Assembly (NCBI RefSeq): GCF_001592205.1
Contig: NZ_BCWM01000011.1
Coordinates: 1 to 64,000, forward strand
Direction of reading: 5' to 3'
Source of the DNA: Brevundimonas vesicularis NBRC 12165
GTDB lineage: Bacteria > Pseudomonadota > Alphaproteobacteria > Caulobacterales > Caulobacteraceae
DNA length: 64,000 bases
Positions within the stretch are counted from its first letter, which is position 1, and every line of letters begins with the position of its first letter. Below, in pieces: positions 54,190 to 64,000 of this stretch. The notes below the pieces were generated by a model that saw only the letters and a list, made by a program, of their open reading frames with translations, had not been told where the DNA came from and searched no databases. The position numbers were made by a program, and so were the translations under genes.

Positions 54190-56895
54190 TTAGCGCGCTT
54201 GTTCGCCGGGCGATACGGGCTTTGCGCGCGGGCTGCGGCGGCCCAGGTCGGAGACGTCGCGCGCACTGGCGCGGGCTGAGGCGACCTTGCGTCCGGCGGG
54301 CGCGGGCGCGCGACTGTCCAGCACGGCCTCAAGCGCGGTGCGCAGTTCGGCGATCCGCTGTTCCGAGGTGATCTTTCGCCCTTTGCGATCCACGACGTAA
54401 AAACTGTCCACCGCCCGCTCGCCATAGCTGGCGACGTGGGCGGAGCGGATGCTCAGGCCTTCGTCGTTGAACACGCGCGACAGGTCCGCCAGCAGCCCCG
54501 GTCGGTCTGCACAGGACACCTCGACCACGGTGGCGACCTCGCTGGCATGGTGATCGACCATGACCACGGGCCGGACTTCGAAGGCGGCCTTGCGCGCATT
54601 GCCGGTCGGATCGGGCGCCTGGCCGATGCGACCCTCGCCCCGCGCAGCCTTTTCCAGCGCCTCGACCAGGGCCTTCAGGCGACGCGGTTCAGCCTGGCCA
54701 TAGGGCAGGCCCGCTCCGTCCTGAACGCGAAACACGTCCAGGACGACGCCGTCCTCGGTCGCCACCCGGGCGTCGGTCACGTCGGCGCCCAGGGCGGCCA
54801 TGGTCTGGGCCAGGTCGGCGAACAGGCCCGGTCGGTCGGCGGCGGCGATGGAGATTTCGGTCGTCTGGACCGTCAGCCCCTGCACCGGCGCGGTGGGCGC
54901 GCTCTCGGCGGCCGCGCCCGTTTCGCGCGCCCGCTGGACCAGGGCCGGGTGCGCCGCCAGCGGATCCTCGCGCGTCACGTCCTCACCCCGGAACAGGGCG
55001 GCGACCTGGTTGTAGAGGGTGCGCATCAGCTGACCCTTCCAGCCGTTCCACACGCCCGGCCCCACGGCCCGAATATCGGCCACGGTCAGGACCAGCAGCA
55101 TCCGCAGGCGCTCGGGATCGCCGACCAGTTCGGCGAAGGCGCGGATGGTCGCCGGGTCCGACAGATCGCGCTTCTGGGCATAGTCCGACAACGCCAGATG
55201 GCTGCGCACCAGCCAGACAACCAGTTCGATCCGGCGCGGATCGACGCCCAGCCGTTCGCACGCCCGACGCGCGGCGATGGCGCCGTCCTCCAGCTGCCCC
55301 CGTTCGCCACCCTTGCCCACATCGTGCAGCAGCATGCCCAGCATCAGGGCTTCCATGTCCGAGATCAGATGCACGATCTCGCTGGCCATCGGGTGGTCGG
55401 TCTTCAGCTTGCCGCGCGCGATGTCGTTGATGATGCCGATGGCCTGAAGCGTGTGCTCGTCGACCGTATAGGCGTGGTACATGTTGAACTGGGTCTGGCC
55501 GACGATCCGCCCCCATTCGGGCAGGAACCGGCCCAACAGGCCCGTCTCGTTCATGATGGTCAGGACGCGATAAGGCCGCTGCCCGTGCGCCAGAACGTCC
55601 AGGAAGGCGCGCGTCGCCGCCGGATCGCGCCTCAGCCGGGGCGTCACCAGCGACAGCGACCGCGTCACCGCCGAAAAGGCGTCCGGATGCAAATCCAGGT
55701 CGTGCTTGTCGGCGCAGACGAACAGGGTCAGCAGCTTGACCGGATCGGCGGCGAACACCTCCGGCCCCTCGACCGACAGACGCCCCTGATCGATCCAGAA
55801 CCCCTCGACCTCCAGCTTGCGCCGGGGGGCGGGCCGGAACGGCGCCATCAGACGCGACAGGCCGTGCGCCGTCTTCTGGTGGCGCGCCTCCAGCTTAGCC
55901 GACATGGCGCGCGTCAGGGCGCCGACGTCGCGGGCCACCAGAAAGTATCGCCGCATGAACCGCTCGACCGCCGGTTCGTCGCCGCGCCCGCGCCAGCCCA
56001 TACGTCGGGCCACCTCGGGCTGCATGTCGAACGTCAGCTTCTCTTCGGCCCGGCCCGCGATCAGATGCAGATGGATGCGGACACGCCACAGGAAGTCGAA
56101 CGCCTCGTCCGACGTCCGTCGCTCGCGCGGGGTGAACAGCTCGTCCATCACCGTGGCGCCCAGCCGGCTTTCGGGCGCCAGGGACCGGGCGATCCAGTAC
56201 AGGGTGTTCAGGTCGCGCAAGCCCCCCTTGCCGTCCTTGACGTTGGGTTCGACCTTGTAGCGGGTCGAGCCGGCCTTTTCGTGCCGGGCGGCCCGCTCCT
56301 CCAGCTTGGCGGCGATGAAGGGGCGCGGATCGGATTTCGACACCATGTCGCGAAACCGGCCGATCATCAGCTGGGCCAGCGCCTCGTCCCCCGCCAGCGG
56401 ACGCGCCTCCAGCAGGGTCGTCCGCACCGTCATGTCGGTGCGCGACAGGCTCAGACACTCTTCGACCGAGCGCACCGCCGACCCAACCTTGGCCCCTAGG
56501 TCCCACAGCACATAGAGGACGAACTGGATCACCTGCTCGCCGCGCGGCGTCGCTTTGGACGATCTCAGAAACAGCAGGTCGAGATCGGAATGGGGCGCCA
56601 GCACGCCCCGGCCGTAGCCGCCGACCGCGACCAGGGCCAGCCGCTCGGCCTCGACCGGCGAGGTCGGCCACAGCGTCTGGGTCGCCACCCGCCACAGGCC
56701 GGCCAGCATCTCGTCGGCCGCGGCGGCGTACAGACGCGCCACATCGCGGCCCTTCATGCCGCCGTCCAGCTTGCGCTCCGCCCGGGCGCGGGCGGCGTCA
56801 TAGGTCTCGCGCAAAACGACAGAGACCGCTGCGCGCGGGTCTTCCGCGCGGGCGGCCTCGTCAAGGCGGTCATCCAGACTGGGCGAGGCGTTCAT
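54190..56895 (-). CDS. glnD: [Protein-PII] uridylyltransferase/uridylyl-removing enzyme
   Basis: A 901-aa bifunctional nitrogen sensor that adds UMP to PII when glutamine is low and removes it when high. The nucleotidyltransferase motif is GGYGRGVLAPHSDLDLLFL, the HD domain has LLHDVGKGGERG and the C-terminus carries two ACT domains (ISIAAADRPGLFADLAQ and VEVSCADRPGLLADLSR). All parts are present, so both activities should work. It is followed by murJ. The start MNASPSLDDRL at 56895 is used. Confidence 0.96.
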   Translation of the reverse strand: MNASPSLDDRLDEAARAEDPRAAVSVVLRETYDAARARAERKLDGGMKGRDVARLYAAAADEMLAGLWRVATQTLWPTSPVEAERLALVAVGGYGRGVLAPHSDLDLLFLRSSKATPRGEQVIQFVLYVLWDLGAKVGSAVRSVEECLSLSRTDMTVRTTLLEARPLAGDEALAQLMIGRFRDMVSKSDPRPFIAAKLEERAARHEKAGSTRYKVEPNVKDGKGGLRDLNTLYWIARSLAPESRLGATVMDELFTPRERRTSDEAFDFLWRVRIHLHLIAGRAEEKLTFDMQPEVARRMGWRGRGDEPAVERFMRRYFLVARDVGALTRAMSAKLEARHQKTAHGLSRLMAPFRPAPRRKLEVEGFWIDQGRLSVEGPEVFAADPVKLLTLFVCADKHDLDLHPDAFSAVTRSLSLVTPRLRRDPAATRAFLDVLAHGQRPYRVLTIMNETGLLGRFLPEWGRIVGQTQFNMYHAYTVDEHTLQAIGIINDIARGKLKTDHPMASEIVHLISDMEALMLGMLLHDVGKGGERGQLEDGAIAARRACERLGVDPRRIELVVWLVRSHLALSDYAQKRDLSDPATIRAFAELVGDPERLRMLLVLTVADIRAVGPGVWNGWKGQLMRTLYNQVAALFRGEDVTREDPLAAHPALVQRARETGAAAESAPTAPVQGLTVQTTEISIAAADRPGLFADLAQTMAALGADVTDARVATEDGVVLDVFRVQDGAGLPYGQAEPRRLKALVEALEKAARGEGRIGQAPDPTGNARKAAFEVRPVVMVDHHASEVATVVEVSCADRPGLLADLSRVFNDEGLSIRSAHVASYGERAVDSFYVVDRKGRKITSEQRIAELRTALEAVLDSRAPAPAGRKVASARASARDVSDLGRRSPRAKPVSPGEQAR

Positions 56896-56946
56896 GTCAG
56901 CCGTCTATAGGCCGCATCCCACCGCACGTCAGTCAGGGATTGCTGA

Positions 56947-58779
<1,833 letters not shown>

Positions 58780-59012
58780 TTGAGTATCGCGAAAAGGCGC
58801 GGCCGGCATACGGGCGGCCGCTGGTCATGAAAAGGCATGCGGGAGGCGCGCGCCTCTTACAGGCATGTGGACAGAAAGACCAGAGCGGGCGTTCGCCGCG
58901 CTGATCGCCGCCTTACCGATATTTCATCCGCGACGCCGCATCTGACGCCGCTGACGGACGCCTCCCTCCTACGACGGGCCTGACGCAGGCCCATTCCGAT
59001 GGGGAGATGACG

Positions 59013-59318
59013 ATGGGTTTGATGATCGCAGCCGCGCTTGCCGCCGCCCTTGCCGCGGGCGAGGCGCCGGACATGCATGTGGATGCCGAGGGGCTGAACA
59101 TGGCCCGACCGGGCGAGGCGATGATCCTGGCCGGCCGCATCCGCGCCGCCAGCCGCGACTGGTGCGCCGTCCATCGCGCGGTCCTGACCCCCGACAGCCT
59201 TGGCGACGCCAGCGTCTGCGAGCGTGAAATGAGACGCCGGGCCTATGTCGCCCTGCCCCGTCCTCAACGCATCTATTTCGTGCGCGCGGGCGGCCAGACC
59301 GCGCTCAATCGGCGCTAG
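59013..59318 (+). CDS. UrcA-like secreted protein
   Basis: A 101-aa protein with an N-terminal signal peptide (MGLMIAAALAAALAAGEA) and two Cys (RDWCAVH and ASVCEREMRRRAYVALP) arranged as in the UrcA family of small secreted proteins. Function unknown. The ATG at 59013 gives GGGGAG six bases upstream; an ATG two codons earlier is too close. A GGGCCT-GACGC-AGGCCC hairpin (58976-58992) lies just upstream. Its stop overlaps that of the GNAT gene (CTAG). Confidence 0.7.
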   Translation: MGLMIAAALAAALAAGEAPDMHVDAEGLNMARPGEAMILAGRIRAASRDWCAVHRAVLTPDSLGDASVCEREMRRRAYVALPRPQRIYFVRAGGQTALNRR

Positions 59319-59812
59319 AGCGGTCGCAGCATATAGCGGGCGTCGGCGCCGTAGCTGGCCAGTTTGGCCGCCATGGCCTCGGCGGGTTGCTCGACGAAAT
59401 CTTGTCGCGACCAGAATCCGACAGCGTCATTGACCGCGACCAGGGCGATGGCGGGCCAGCCGTCTTCCGTCGCCTGTTCGGCCAGCCGCTCAACGATGGC
59501 GCCGGTCACGCCCCCGCCCCGCGCCTCGGGGTGCAGAGCAAGATCGTGCAGATAGATCAAATCCGGCTGGGGCGGCAGGCCTTCGATCACCGTGTTCAGC
59601 GGCGGCGCGCTCTCGGCCTTCCACGGATAGGCGATCAGATAGCCCCGCGCGGCGCCCTCGCTCTCCGCCAGCACGAAACAGCCGCGCGGATAAAGCGCCA
59701 GCCGGTTTTGGAAACAGGCGCGATCCTCGAAATGGTCGGGAAACGACAGCCGCGCCACCTCCACCACCGCATCGATGTCCGTCGGCCGCATAGGCCGCCA
59801 TTGCACGGTCAT
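59315..59812 (-). CDS. GNAT family N-acetyltransferase
   Basis: A 165-aa acetyltransferase. It begins MTVQWRPMRPTDIDAVVEVA, and the acetyl-CoA loop is HDLALHPEARGGGVTGAIVERLAEQA, matching the R/QxxGxG/A motif region. The substrate cannot be told. Its ATG shares one base with the stop codon of the DUF1178 gene (TGATG), so it is the last gene of the grxC-nitrilase-DUF1178-GNAT operon. Confidence 0.88.
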   Translation of the reverse strand: MTVQWRPMRPTDIDAVVEVARLSFPDHFEDRACFQNRLALYPRGCFVLAESEGAARGYLIAYPWKAESAPPLNTVIEGLPPQPDLIYLHDLALHPEARGGGVTGAIVERLAEQATEDGWPAIALVAVNDAVGFWSRQDFVEQPAEAMAAKLASYGADARYMLRPL

Positions 59813-60246
59813 CAGTTCACCTTGGACGGGTCTGGCAGAGCGTCAGGCAGGGCGGAAACCGGAACGCCGTCGTCCTTCAGCTTCTTCACCTCGGCGGGCG
59901 TGGCCTCGCCATAGATTTCGCGCTTCTCGGATCGGCCCTCGTGGATGTCGCGCGCCTCGCGGGCGAAGGTGTCGCCGACGTAGTCGAAGTTGGCCTCGAC
60001 ATGGGCGCGGACCTCGCGGGCGGCGGCCATCATCATCGTCTGCATCTTGGCGGCGACGTCAGAGGCGGGATCGGCCTTGCGGGCGCCGCTGATGGCCGGG
60101 GCCATGATCGCCTTTTCCACCGCGCGCGAACCGCAGAACGGGCATTCCACCAGCCCCCGCGCCGCCTGATCGTCATAGTCGGTCGAGGAGCCGAACCAGG
60201 CTTCGAAGGCGTGGGCTTGGTCGCATTTCAGGGCGTAGCGGATCAT
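59812..60246 (-). CDS. DUF1178 family protein
   Basis: A 144-aa protein of the DUF1178 family: MIRYALKCDQAHAFEAWFGSSTDYD and VECPFCGSRAVEKAIMAPAI are diagnostic, with a CPFC pair that with the early Cys could bind zinc. Function unknown. It follows the nitrilase-type gene by 6 bp; a nitrilase, glutaredoxin and DUF1178 order is common in alphaproteobacteria as far as I recall. Confidence 0.92.
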   Translation of the reverse strand: MIRYALKCDQAHAFEAWFGSSTDYDDQAARGLVECPFCGSRAVEKAIMAPAISGARKADPASDVAAKMQTMMMAAAREVRAHVEANFDYVGDTFAREARDIHEGRSEKREIYGEATPAEVKKLKDDGVPVSALPDALPDPSKVN

Positions 60247-60252
60247 GGGGCG

Positions 60253-61092
60253 TTAAACAGCGGGCAGGAAATCGCGATCGTGGGTCAGGCTGGGCACGGC
60301 GGCGCGCGCCCTGGCCACGGCCTCCATGTCCAGTTTCGCACGCACGATGCAAGGTTCGTCGTGATCCGCCTTGGCGATGATCTCGCCCCAGGGTCCGACG
60401 ACGGTGGATCGCCCCCAGGTTCGGCGAGCATCCTCGTGCAGTCCGCCCTGCGCTGGGGCCAGGACGAACGCCCCCGTCTCGATGGCGCGGGCGCGTAGCA
60501 GGGTCTCCCAATGCGCCTCGCCCGTCGGGGCGGTGAAGGCGGCTGGCACGGCGATCACCGACGCCCCGGCCTTGGCCAGCTGGCGGTGCAGATGGGGAAA
60601 GCGGATGTCGTAGCAGATGGTCAGGCCCAGCCGGCCCCAAGGCGTGTCCGCCACCGACGCCCCGTCGCCGGGCCTCACCGTCGCGCTTTCGCGATAGGTC
60701 TCGCCATTGGGCAGGTTCACGTCGAAGACGTGCAGCTTGTCGTATCGGGCCACGATCCCGCCCGACCCATCGATCAGCAGCGACCGATTGGCGGCGCGGC
60801 CATCTCCCGCCTGGCCAGACCGGACGATGGCCGAACCGATCAGTAGCCAGACGCCTAGTTCCGCCGCCAGACGACGCAGACCCAGAACGGCGACGTCCTC
60901 GTCCTCGGTCGTAATCGCCGCATCGCGCCGGTCTCGGCGCTGCTCCAGGACATTGGTCCCCTCGGGCGTCAGGATGAACTTCGCTCCGCCCGACGCCGCC
61001 TCGCGGATCAAGGGCTCAACATGGGCCAGCGCCGCTCGCGCCGTCGCCGGCGTGCGCGTCTGGATCAGGGCGATGTCGAGCCCGCTGCTCAT
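60253..61092 (-). CDS. Carbon-nitrogen hydrolase (Nit-type amidase)
   Basis: A 279-aa nitrilase-superfamily enzyme. The Glu-Lys-Cys triad is visible: Glu in ILTPEGTNV, Lys in YDKLHVFDVNLPNGE and Cys in LTICYDIRFPHLHR. It resembles Nit2/Nit1, which removes deaminated glutathione or omega-amidates, and the next gene upstream encodes glutaredoxin, which supports a glutathione link. Starts at 61092, 3 bp after grxC. Confidence 0.93.
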   Translation of the reverse strand: MSSGLDIALIQTRTPATARAALAHVEPLIREAASGGAKFILTPEGTNVLEQRRDRRDAAITTEDEDVAVLGLRRLAAELGVWLLIGSAIVRSGQAGDGRAANRSLLIDGSGGIVARYDKLHVFDVNLPNGETYRESATVRPGDGASVADTPWGRLGLTICYDIRFPHLHRQLAKAGASVIAVPAAFTAPTGEAHWETLLRARAIETGAFVLAPAQGGLHEDARRTWGRSTVVGPWGEIIAKADHDEPCIVRAKLDMEAVARARAAVPSLTHDRDFLPAV

Positions 61093-61095
61093 GGA

Positions 61096-61353
61096 TCAGG
61101 CGGCCAGAAGTCCGTCCAGCTTGCCGTCGCGATCCAGCGCGTGGATCTCGTCGGAACCGCCGATGTGCTGGCCGTCGATGAAGATCTGCGGGAAGGTCAT
61201 GCGGCCGCCCGACTTCTCGACCATCTCGGCCTTCTTGTCGGGATCGTTGGAGGCGACGATCTCGGTATAGTCCACGCCCTTTTTCTTCAGCAGCGACATG
61301 GCGCTGAAGCAGTAGGGGCAGCCAGGCTTGGTGTAGATGACGACGTCGGCCAA
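61096..61353 (-). CDS. grxC: Glutaredoxin 3
   Basis: An 85-aa dithiol glutaredoxin with active site TKPGCPYCFSAM, the cis-Pro region MTFPQIFIDGQHIGGSDEIHALDRDG and the usual full length. It reduces disulphides using glutathione. First gene of the grxC-nitrilase-DUF1178-GNAT operon; a palindromic repeat separates it from comF on the same strand. Confidence 0.96.
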   Translation of the reverse strand: MADVVIYTKPGCPYCFSAMSLLKKKGVDYTEIVASNDPDKKAEMVEKSGGRMTFPQIFIDGQHIGGSDEIHALDRDGKLDGLLAA

Positions 61354-61376
61354 GTTCAGATCTCCAAAATAAAATC

Positions 61377-61424
61377 GAGCGCCCTCAAGCAGCGAGCCGC
61401 CGCGCGGCGAGCGATAGGGCGCTC
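61377..61424. repeat. GGGC/GCCC palindromic repeat, copy 4
   Basis: A 48-bp palindrome between comF and grxC, with outer 9-bp arms GAGCGCCCT (61377-61385) and AGGGCGCTC (61416-61424). Its reverse complement has CTATCGC and GCTGCTTGAG in common with copy 3, around an enlarged GCCGCGCGGC centre. Confidence 0.75.
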
Positions 61425-61425
61425 T

Positions 61426-62220
61426 TCACATAGTCAGTTCACGGGCGTTTCGCACCCGCGCGATGACGGCGAGGTCCACGGCGCGCGCTCCGGCGTCGAT
61501 CAGGGCGCGCGCGCAGGCCTCTCCGGTCGCGCCCGTGGTCAACACATCGTCGATCAGAAGGATGCGTCGCCCCCGGATCCGACGCCGGCCCGCCTCGGTC
61601 ACGGCGAAGGCCTGCTTGACGTTCAGCCGCCGCCCGCGCTGGCTCTTGCCGCCCTGGCTGGTCGTGTGGGTCGTGCGGACCAGACCGTCGGGCAAATAGT
61701 CGCGGTCGGCGTGCCGGGCCAGCGGCCGGGCGATTTCGGCGGCCTGATTGAAGCGCCGCGACAACAGGCGAAACCGATGCAGCGGCACGGGCAGGATCAC
61801 ATCCGCGTCTTCTACCAGATCGGCGGCGGCGCGTCCGATCCAGCGCGCGAACAGGGGCGCGAACTGTTGCTGGTCCCCGTGCTTGAACCTCAGGATCAGG
61901 CCGCGCGACGCCTCGTCATACAGGCAAGCCGCGCGCGCTCTCTCGAACGCATAGGGCTTGGCGATACAGGCGGCGCAGCGATCCTCGGCGAAGGCGCCGC
62001 CGTCAAAGTCGAATGCCGCCCCGCAGCCGTCGCAGACCGGCGCCTCCAGAAATTTGATCCGGCTCCAGGCGTCGGGCGTCAGGCCGGCCGCAGCCGTCGC
62101 CTCTCGGCTGTCGTGCGCCATCGGCGGCAGGATCAGGTCGGCCAGTCCCCGCCCCGCTCCGCGCAAGTGACGGCCCGCCCCTTCCCAGGCGCGTCGCCAG
62201 CCCCCATCCTGTGCGTCCAT
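61426..62220 (-). CDS. ComF family protein (phosphoribosyltransferase domain)
   Basis: A 264-aa ComF protein, linked to DNA uptake or natural transformation in some bacteria. It has a zinc-finger-like Cys region (CDGCGAAF ... CAACIAKPYAF) and a C-terminal phosphoribosyltransferase fold with ILLIDDVLTTGATGEACARAL. The start is the ATG at 62220 (MDAQDGGWRRAWEG) preceded by a GGGGGG run; this ATG overlaps the ATG of the divergent methyltransferase gene (62219). Confidence 0.93.
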   Translation of the reverse strand: MDAQDGGWRRAWEGAGRHLRGAGRGLADLILPPMAHDSREATAAAGLTPDAWSRIKFLEAPVCDGCGAAFDFDGGAFAEDRCAACIAKPYAFERARAACLYDEASRGLILRFKHGDQQQFAPLFARWIGRAAADLVEDADVILPVPLHRFRLLSRRFNQAAEIARPLARHADRDYLPDGLVRTTHTTSQGGKSQRGRRLNVKQAFAVTEAGRRRIRGRRILLIDDVLTTGATGEACARALIDAGARAVDLAVIARVRNARELTM

Positions 62221-63121
62221 GACCGCCCCCCAATCCCCTTCCGAAGGCCCCCCGCGCATCTTCGACGCCGTTCGACGTCAGGCGCGGCTTGTGCGGTCCG
62301 CCTCCCGGTTCCCCCAAGCCGACTTCCTGCACGCCCGCGCCGCCGCCAACGCCGCCGAGAGCCTGGAAGCCATACTGCGCGATTTTCCCGTTACGGTCGA
62401 TCTGTCCGCCCATCCAGGCGTGTTCGATGCGGCGGTGCGGTCCAGCGACGCTGCGGGACGGGTCGGCCCCGTCCAGACGCCCGTCTCCCTGGCCCAGCGC
62501 GCAGCGCCGGGTGCGGACGCGCTGCCGCTGGCCGACGCCTCGACCGATCTGATCGTCTCCCTTTTGACCCTTCACTGGGCCAACGACCTGCCTGGCGCCC
62601 TGGCCCAGATCCGGCGCGCGTTAAAACCGGACGGCCTGTTTATCGGCACGCTGTTCGGCGCGGGCACGCTGAAAGAGCTTCGCGCCGTCCTGACCGAGGT
62701 CGAACTGGAAGAGCGCGGCGGAGCCCAGGCGCGGGTTTCGCCCTTCGCTGACGGCTATGACGGGGCGGCCCTCTTGCAGCGCGCCGGGTTCGCCCTGCCG
62801 GTATCGGACGTGGATCGGTTCACCGTCCGCTACGCCGACCTGTTCGCCCTGATCCGCGACCTGCGCGCCATGGGGGAGACCAATGTGCTGCACGGACCCG
62901 TTCGGCCGTTGAGCCGCCGTATCGTGGCGCGCGCCGCCGCCCTCTATGCCGAGCGATACGGTCTCGACGACAGCCGCATACCGGCGACGTTCGAGATCAT
63001 TCACCTGGCCGGCTGGAAACCCCACGACAGCCAGCAGAAGCCCCTGCCGCGCGGCTCGGCCAAGACGCGGCTGGCCGATGCCCTGGGCGTCAAGGAAATG
63101 ACGGGCGAAGAGCCGGACTAG
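62219..63121 (+). CDS. SAM-dependent methyltransferase-like protein (NDUFAF5-type)
   Basis: A 300-aa class I methyltransferase-like protein. Motif I is degenerate: the usual DxGxGxG reads VDLSAHPGVFDAAV. The later core is intact (ADALPLADASTDLIVSLLTLHWANDLPGALAQIRRALKPDGLFIGTLFG), resembling BioC and mitochondrial NDUFAF5, a complex I assembly factor. It may not bind SAM in the standard way. Divergent from comF with overlapping start codons; its stop overlaps that of the Flp pilin (CTAG). Confidence 0.85.
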   Translation: MTAPQSPSEGPPRIFDAVRRQARLVRSASRFPQADFLHARAAANAAESLEAILRDFPVTVDLSAHPGVFDAAVRSSDAAGRVGPVQTPVSLAQRAAPGADALPLADASTDLIVSLLTLHWANDLPGALAQIRRALKPDGLFIGTLFGAGTLKELRAVLTEVELEERGGAQARVSPFADGYDGAALLQRAGFALPVSDVDRFTVRYADLFALIRDLRAMGETNVLHGPVRPLSRRIVARAAALYAERYGLDDSRIPATFEIIHLAGWKPHDSQQKPLPRGSAKTRLADALGVKEMTGEEPD

Positions 63122-63306
63122 CTGATCGCGGCCTGTATGGCGGCGCTCAGCTTGTTCACCGTCGCGGCCAGGCCGCCGTTCTGGCTGTTCGCCAAGGCGC
63201 TGATCGAAGTCACGATCGCCAGGAAGATCAGGGCGCAGAGCAGCCCGTATTCGATGGCTGTGGCCCCGCTCTCATTGCGCAGGAACCGGCCGATAAGACG
63301 TCGCAT
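63118..63306 (-). CDS. Flp family type IVb pilin
   Basis: A 62-aa prepilin: after a short basic leader (MRRLIGRFLRNESG) comes the Flp-type ATAIEYGLLCALIFLAIVTSISALANS with the conserved Glu-Tyr. Cleavage after Gly14 is expected. It forms Tad/Flp pili used for adhesion. No other tad gene adjoins it here, so the assembly machinery is elsewhere. Convergent with the methyltransferase gene. Confidence 0.93.
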   Translation of the reverse strand: MRRLIGRFLRNESGATAIEYGLLCALIFLAIVTSISALANSQNGGLAATVNKLSAAIQAAIS

Positions 63307-63331
63307 GGCCGGCCTCCCTGGTCGGCGGTGG

Positions 63332-63745
63332 TCAGAGCAGGTCGCGCAACCAGGCGACCAGAGGTTCGTCCGCCGGGGGCATGGGATAGTCCGAAAGTTT
63401 GCTCGGCTTCACCCAGGCCAGGCCGTCGTGTTCACGCGCCGTGACCACGCCGTCCCACCGTCGGCACAGATACAATGGCATCAACAGGTGAAACGAATCG
63501 TAAGCGTGACTGGCGAAAACGAACGGCGACAGACAGTTTTCGCTGACGTCGATGCCCAGCTCTTCCTTCAGCTCGCGGATCAGGGCCTGTTCAGGCCGCT
63601 CTCCGGGCTCGACCTTGCCGCCCGGAAACTCCCACAGACCGGCCAGCTTCTTGCCCTCGGGACGCTTGGCGATCAGAACCCGCCCATCCACGTCAATCAG
63701 GGCGACGGCGACGACCAGGATGGTGGGAAGGGGCGCAGCGGTCAC
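63332..63745 (-). CDS. mutT: 8-oxo-dGTP diphosphatase MutT
   Basis: A 137-aa Nudix hydrolase that removes 8-oxo-dGTP. The Nudix box is [24 protein letters not shown]. The start is a GTG at 63745 that overlaps the argJ stop as GTGA; argJ-mutT is a common alphaproteobacterial pair. An ATG-like start farther upstream lies inside argJ and is rejected. Confidence 0.93.
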   Translation of the reverse strand: MTAAPLPTILVVAVALIDVDGRVLIAKRPEGKKLAGLWEFPGGKVEPGERPEQALIRELKEELGIDVSENCLSPFVFASHAYDSFHLLMPLYLCRRWDGVVTAREHDGLAWVKPSKLSDYPMPPADEPLVAWLRDLL

Positions 63746-64000
63746 GAGCGATAGTCGCCGTTGATCTCGATGTAGCCCTTGGTCAGATCGCAGGTCCACA
63801 CGGTCGCCGACGCCCGGCCCGAACCCACGTCGACGGTGATGTCGATTTCGGGGTTCTTCATATAGGCGGTCATCTTGGCCTCGTCGTAGGTCGGGGACGG
63901 GGCGCCGTCGATGGCGGCCTGGTGCGGACCGAACTTGATGGCCAGGCGGTCGCGATCGACCGGTTCCTCGGTCTTGCCCACCGCCATGACGACCCGGCCC
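63742..64000 (-). CDS. argJ: ArgJ, C-terminal part (ornithine acetyltransferase), cut by the window end
   Basis: The last 85 codons of ArgJ, the bifunctional glutamate N-acetyltransferase / ornithine acetyltransferase. The ending [20 protein letters not shown] is the conserved ArgJ C-terminus and [10 protein letters not shown] begins the visible part; the rest, including the autocleavage Thr, lies outside. It is the first gene before mutT on the minus strand. Confidence 0.93.
   Translation of the reverse strand, partial: GRVVMAVGKTEEPVDRDRLAIKFGPHQAAIDGAPSPTYDEAKMTAYMKNPEIDITVDVGSGRASATVWTCDLTKGYIEINGDYRS

Noticed and set aside
58976-58992. GGGCCT-GACGC-AGGCCC hairpin before the UrcA-like gene
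   Set aside because: No T run follows, so it is not a terminator, and it has no known operator pattern; kept only as a note in that gene's entry.

Overview
The window is high-GC, gene-dense chromosomal DNA from an alphaproteobacterium of the order Caulobacterales, most likely Brevundimonas or a close relative. The assignment rests on gene content and order, not on a database search. hemE and a DUF299 (PpsR-type) gene flank an intergenic region with CtrA-like, DnaA-like and GANTC motifs, which is the arrangement of the Caulobacter replication origin. rho, mnmE, mnmG, rsmG, parA and parB follow on one side, then holA, lptE, leuS, a DUF3576 gene, an ntrZ-like gene and a cenR-like gene further out. 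maf, aroE, coaE and dnaQ lie on the other side. I see no rRNA or tRNA gene, no prophage, no transposase and no CRISPR array.

Layout. 0.3-9.9 kb: electron-transfer flavoprotein (etfBA), a cobalamin adenosyltransferase, an unrecognised 384-aa protein, DNA polymerase I, glyoxalase I and small envelope proteins. 10-16.4 kb: a lone ABC ATPase, a hydrolase, a HAD phosphatase plus AGE epimerase pair, and a DegT aminotransferase plus Gfo/Idh dehydrogenase pair that suggest nucleotide-sugar or surface-polysaccharide chemistry. 16.4-22 kb: a possible small RNA or leader, exonuclease III, a MocR regulator divergent from a YczE-like membrane protein, the CenR-like regulator, yggS, a thiamine-phosphate-synthase-like gene and an NtrZ-like periplasmic protein. 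22-27 kb: DUF3576 lipoprotein, leuS, lptE, holA. 27-34.7 kb: the partition and tRNA-modification operon with four parS sites, then rho. 34.9-37.5 kb: hemE-hemH-hemJ. 37.5-38 kb: the predicted origin. 38-41.7 kb: ppsR-maf-aroE-coaE-dnaQ. 41.9-46 kb: dapB, dnaJ, dnaK with a heat-shock-type promoter. 46.2-51.4 kb: small regulated modules (AlkB, PadR plus siderophore-interacting protein, Rrf2 plus thioredoxin-reductase-like protein, OsmC). 51.4-64 kb: trpS, murJ, glnD, typA, DUF1178, a nitrilase-type amidase, grxC, comF, a methyltransferase, a Flp pilin, mutT and the 3' end of argJ.

The centre of the window is a replication-segregation neighbourhood: an origin about 4.3 kb from the nearest parS and about 8.7 kb from the parS inside parA, with parA and parB in the same operon as three of the four sites. 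Genes are packed tightly. Same-strand neighbours often overlap by one or four bases, eleven of twelve convergent pairs are separated by 10 bp or less (four share a CTAR stop overlap), and two divergent pairs share a CATG start overlap. Non-coding structure is concentrated in the origin, a family of GGGC/GCCC palindromic repeats (four copies), one 130-bp palindromic element at a probable synteny break after dnaQ, and several candidate operators.
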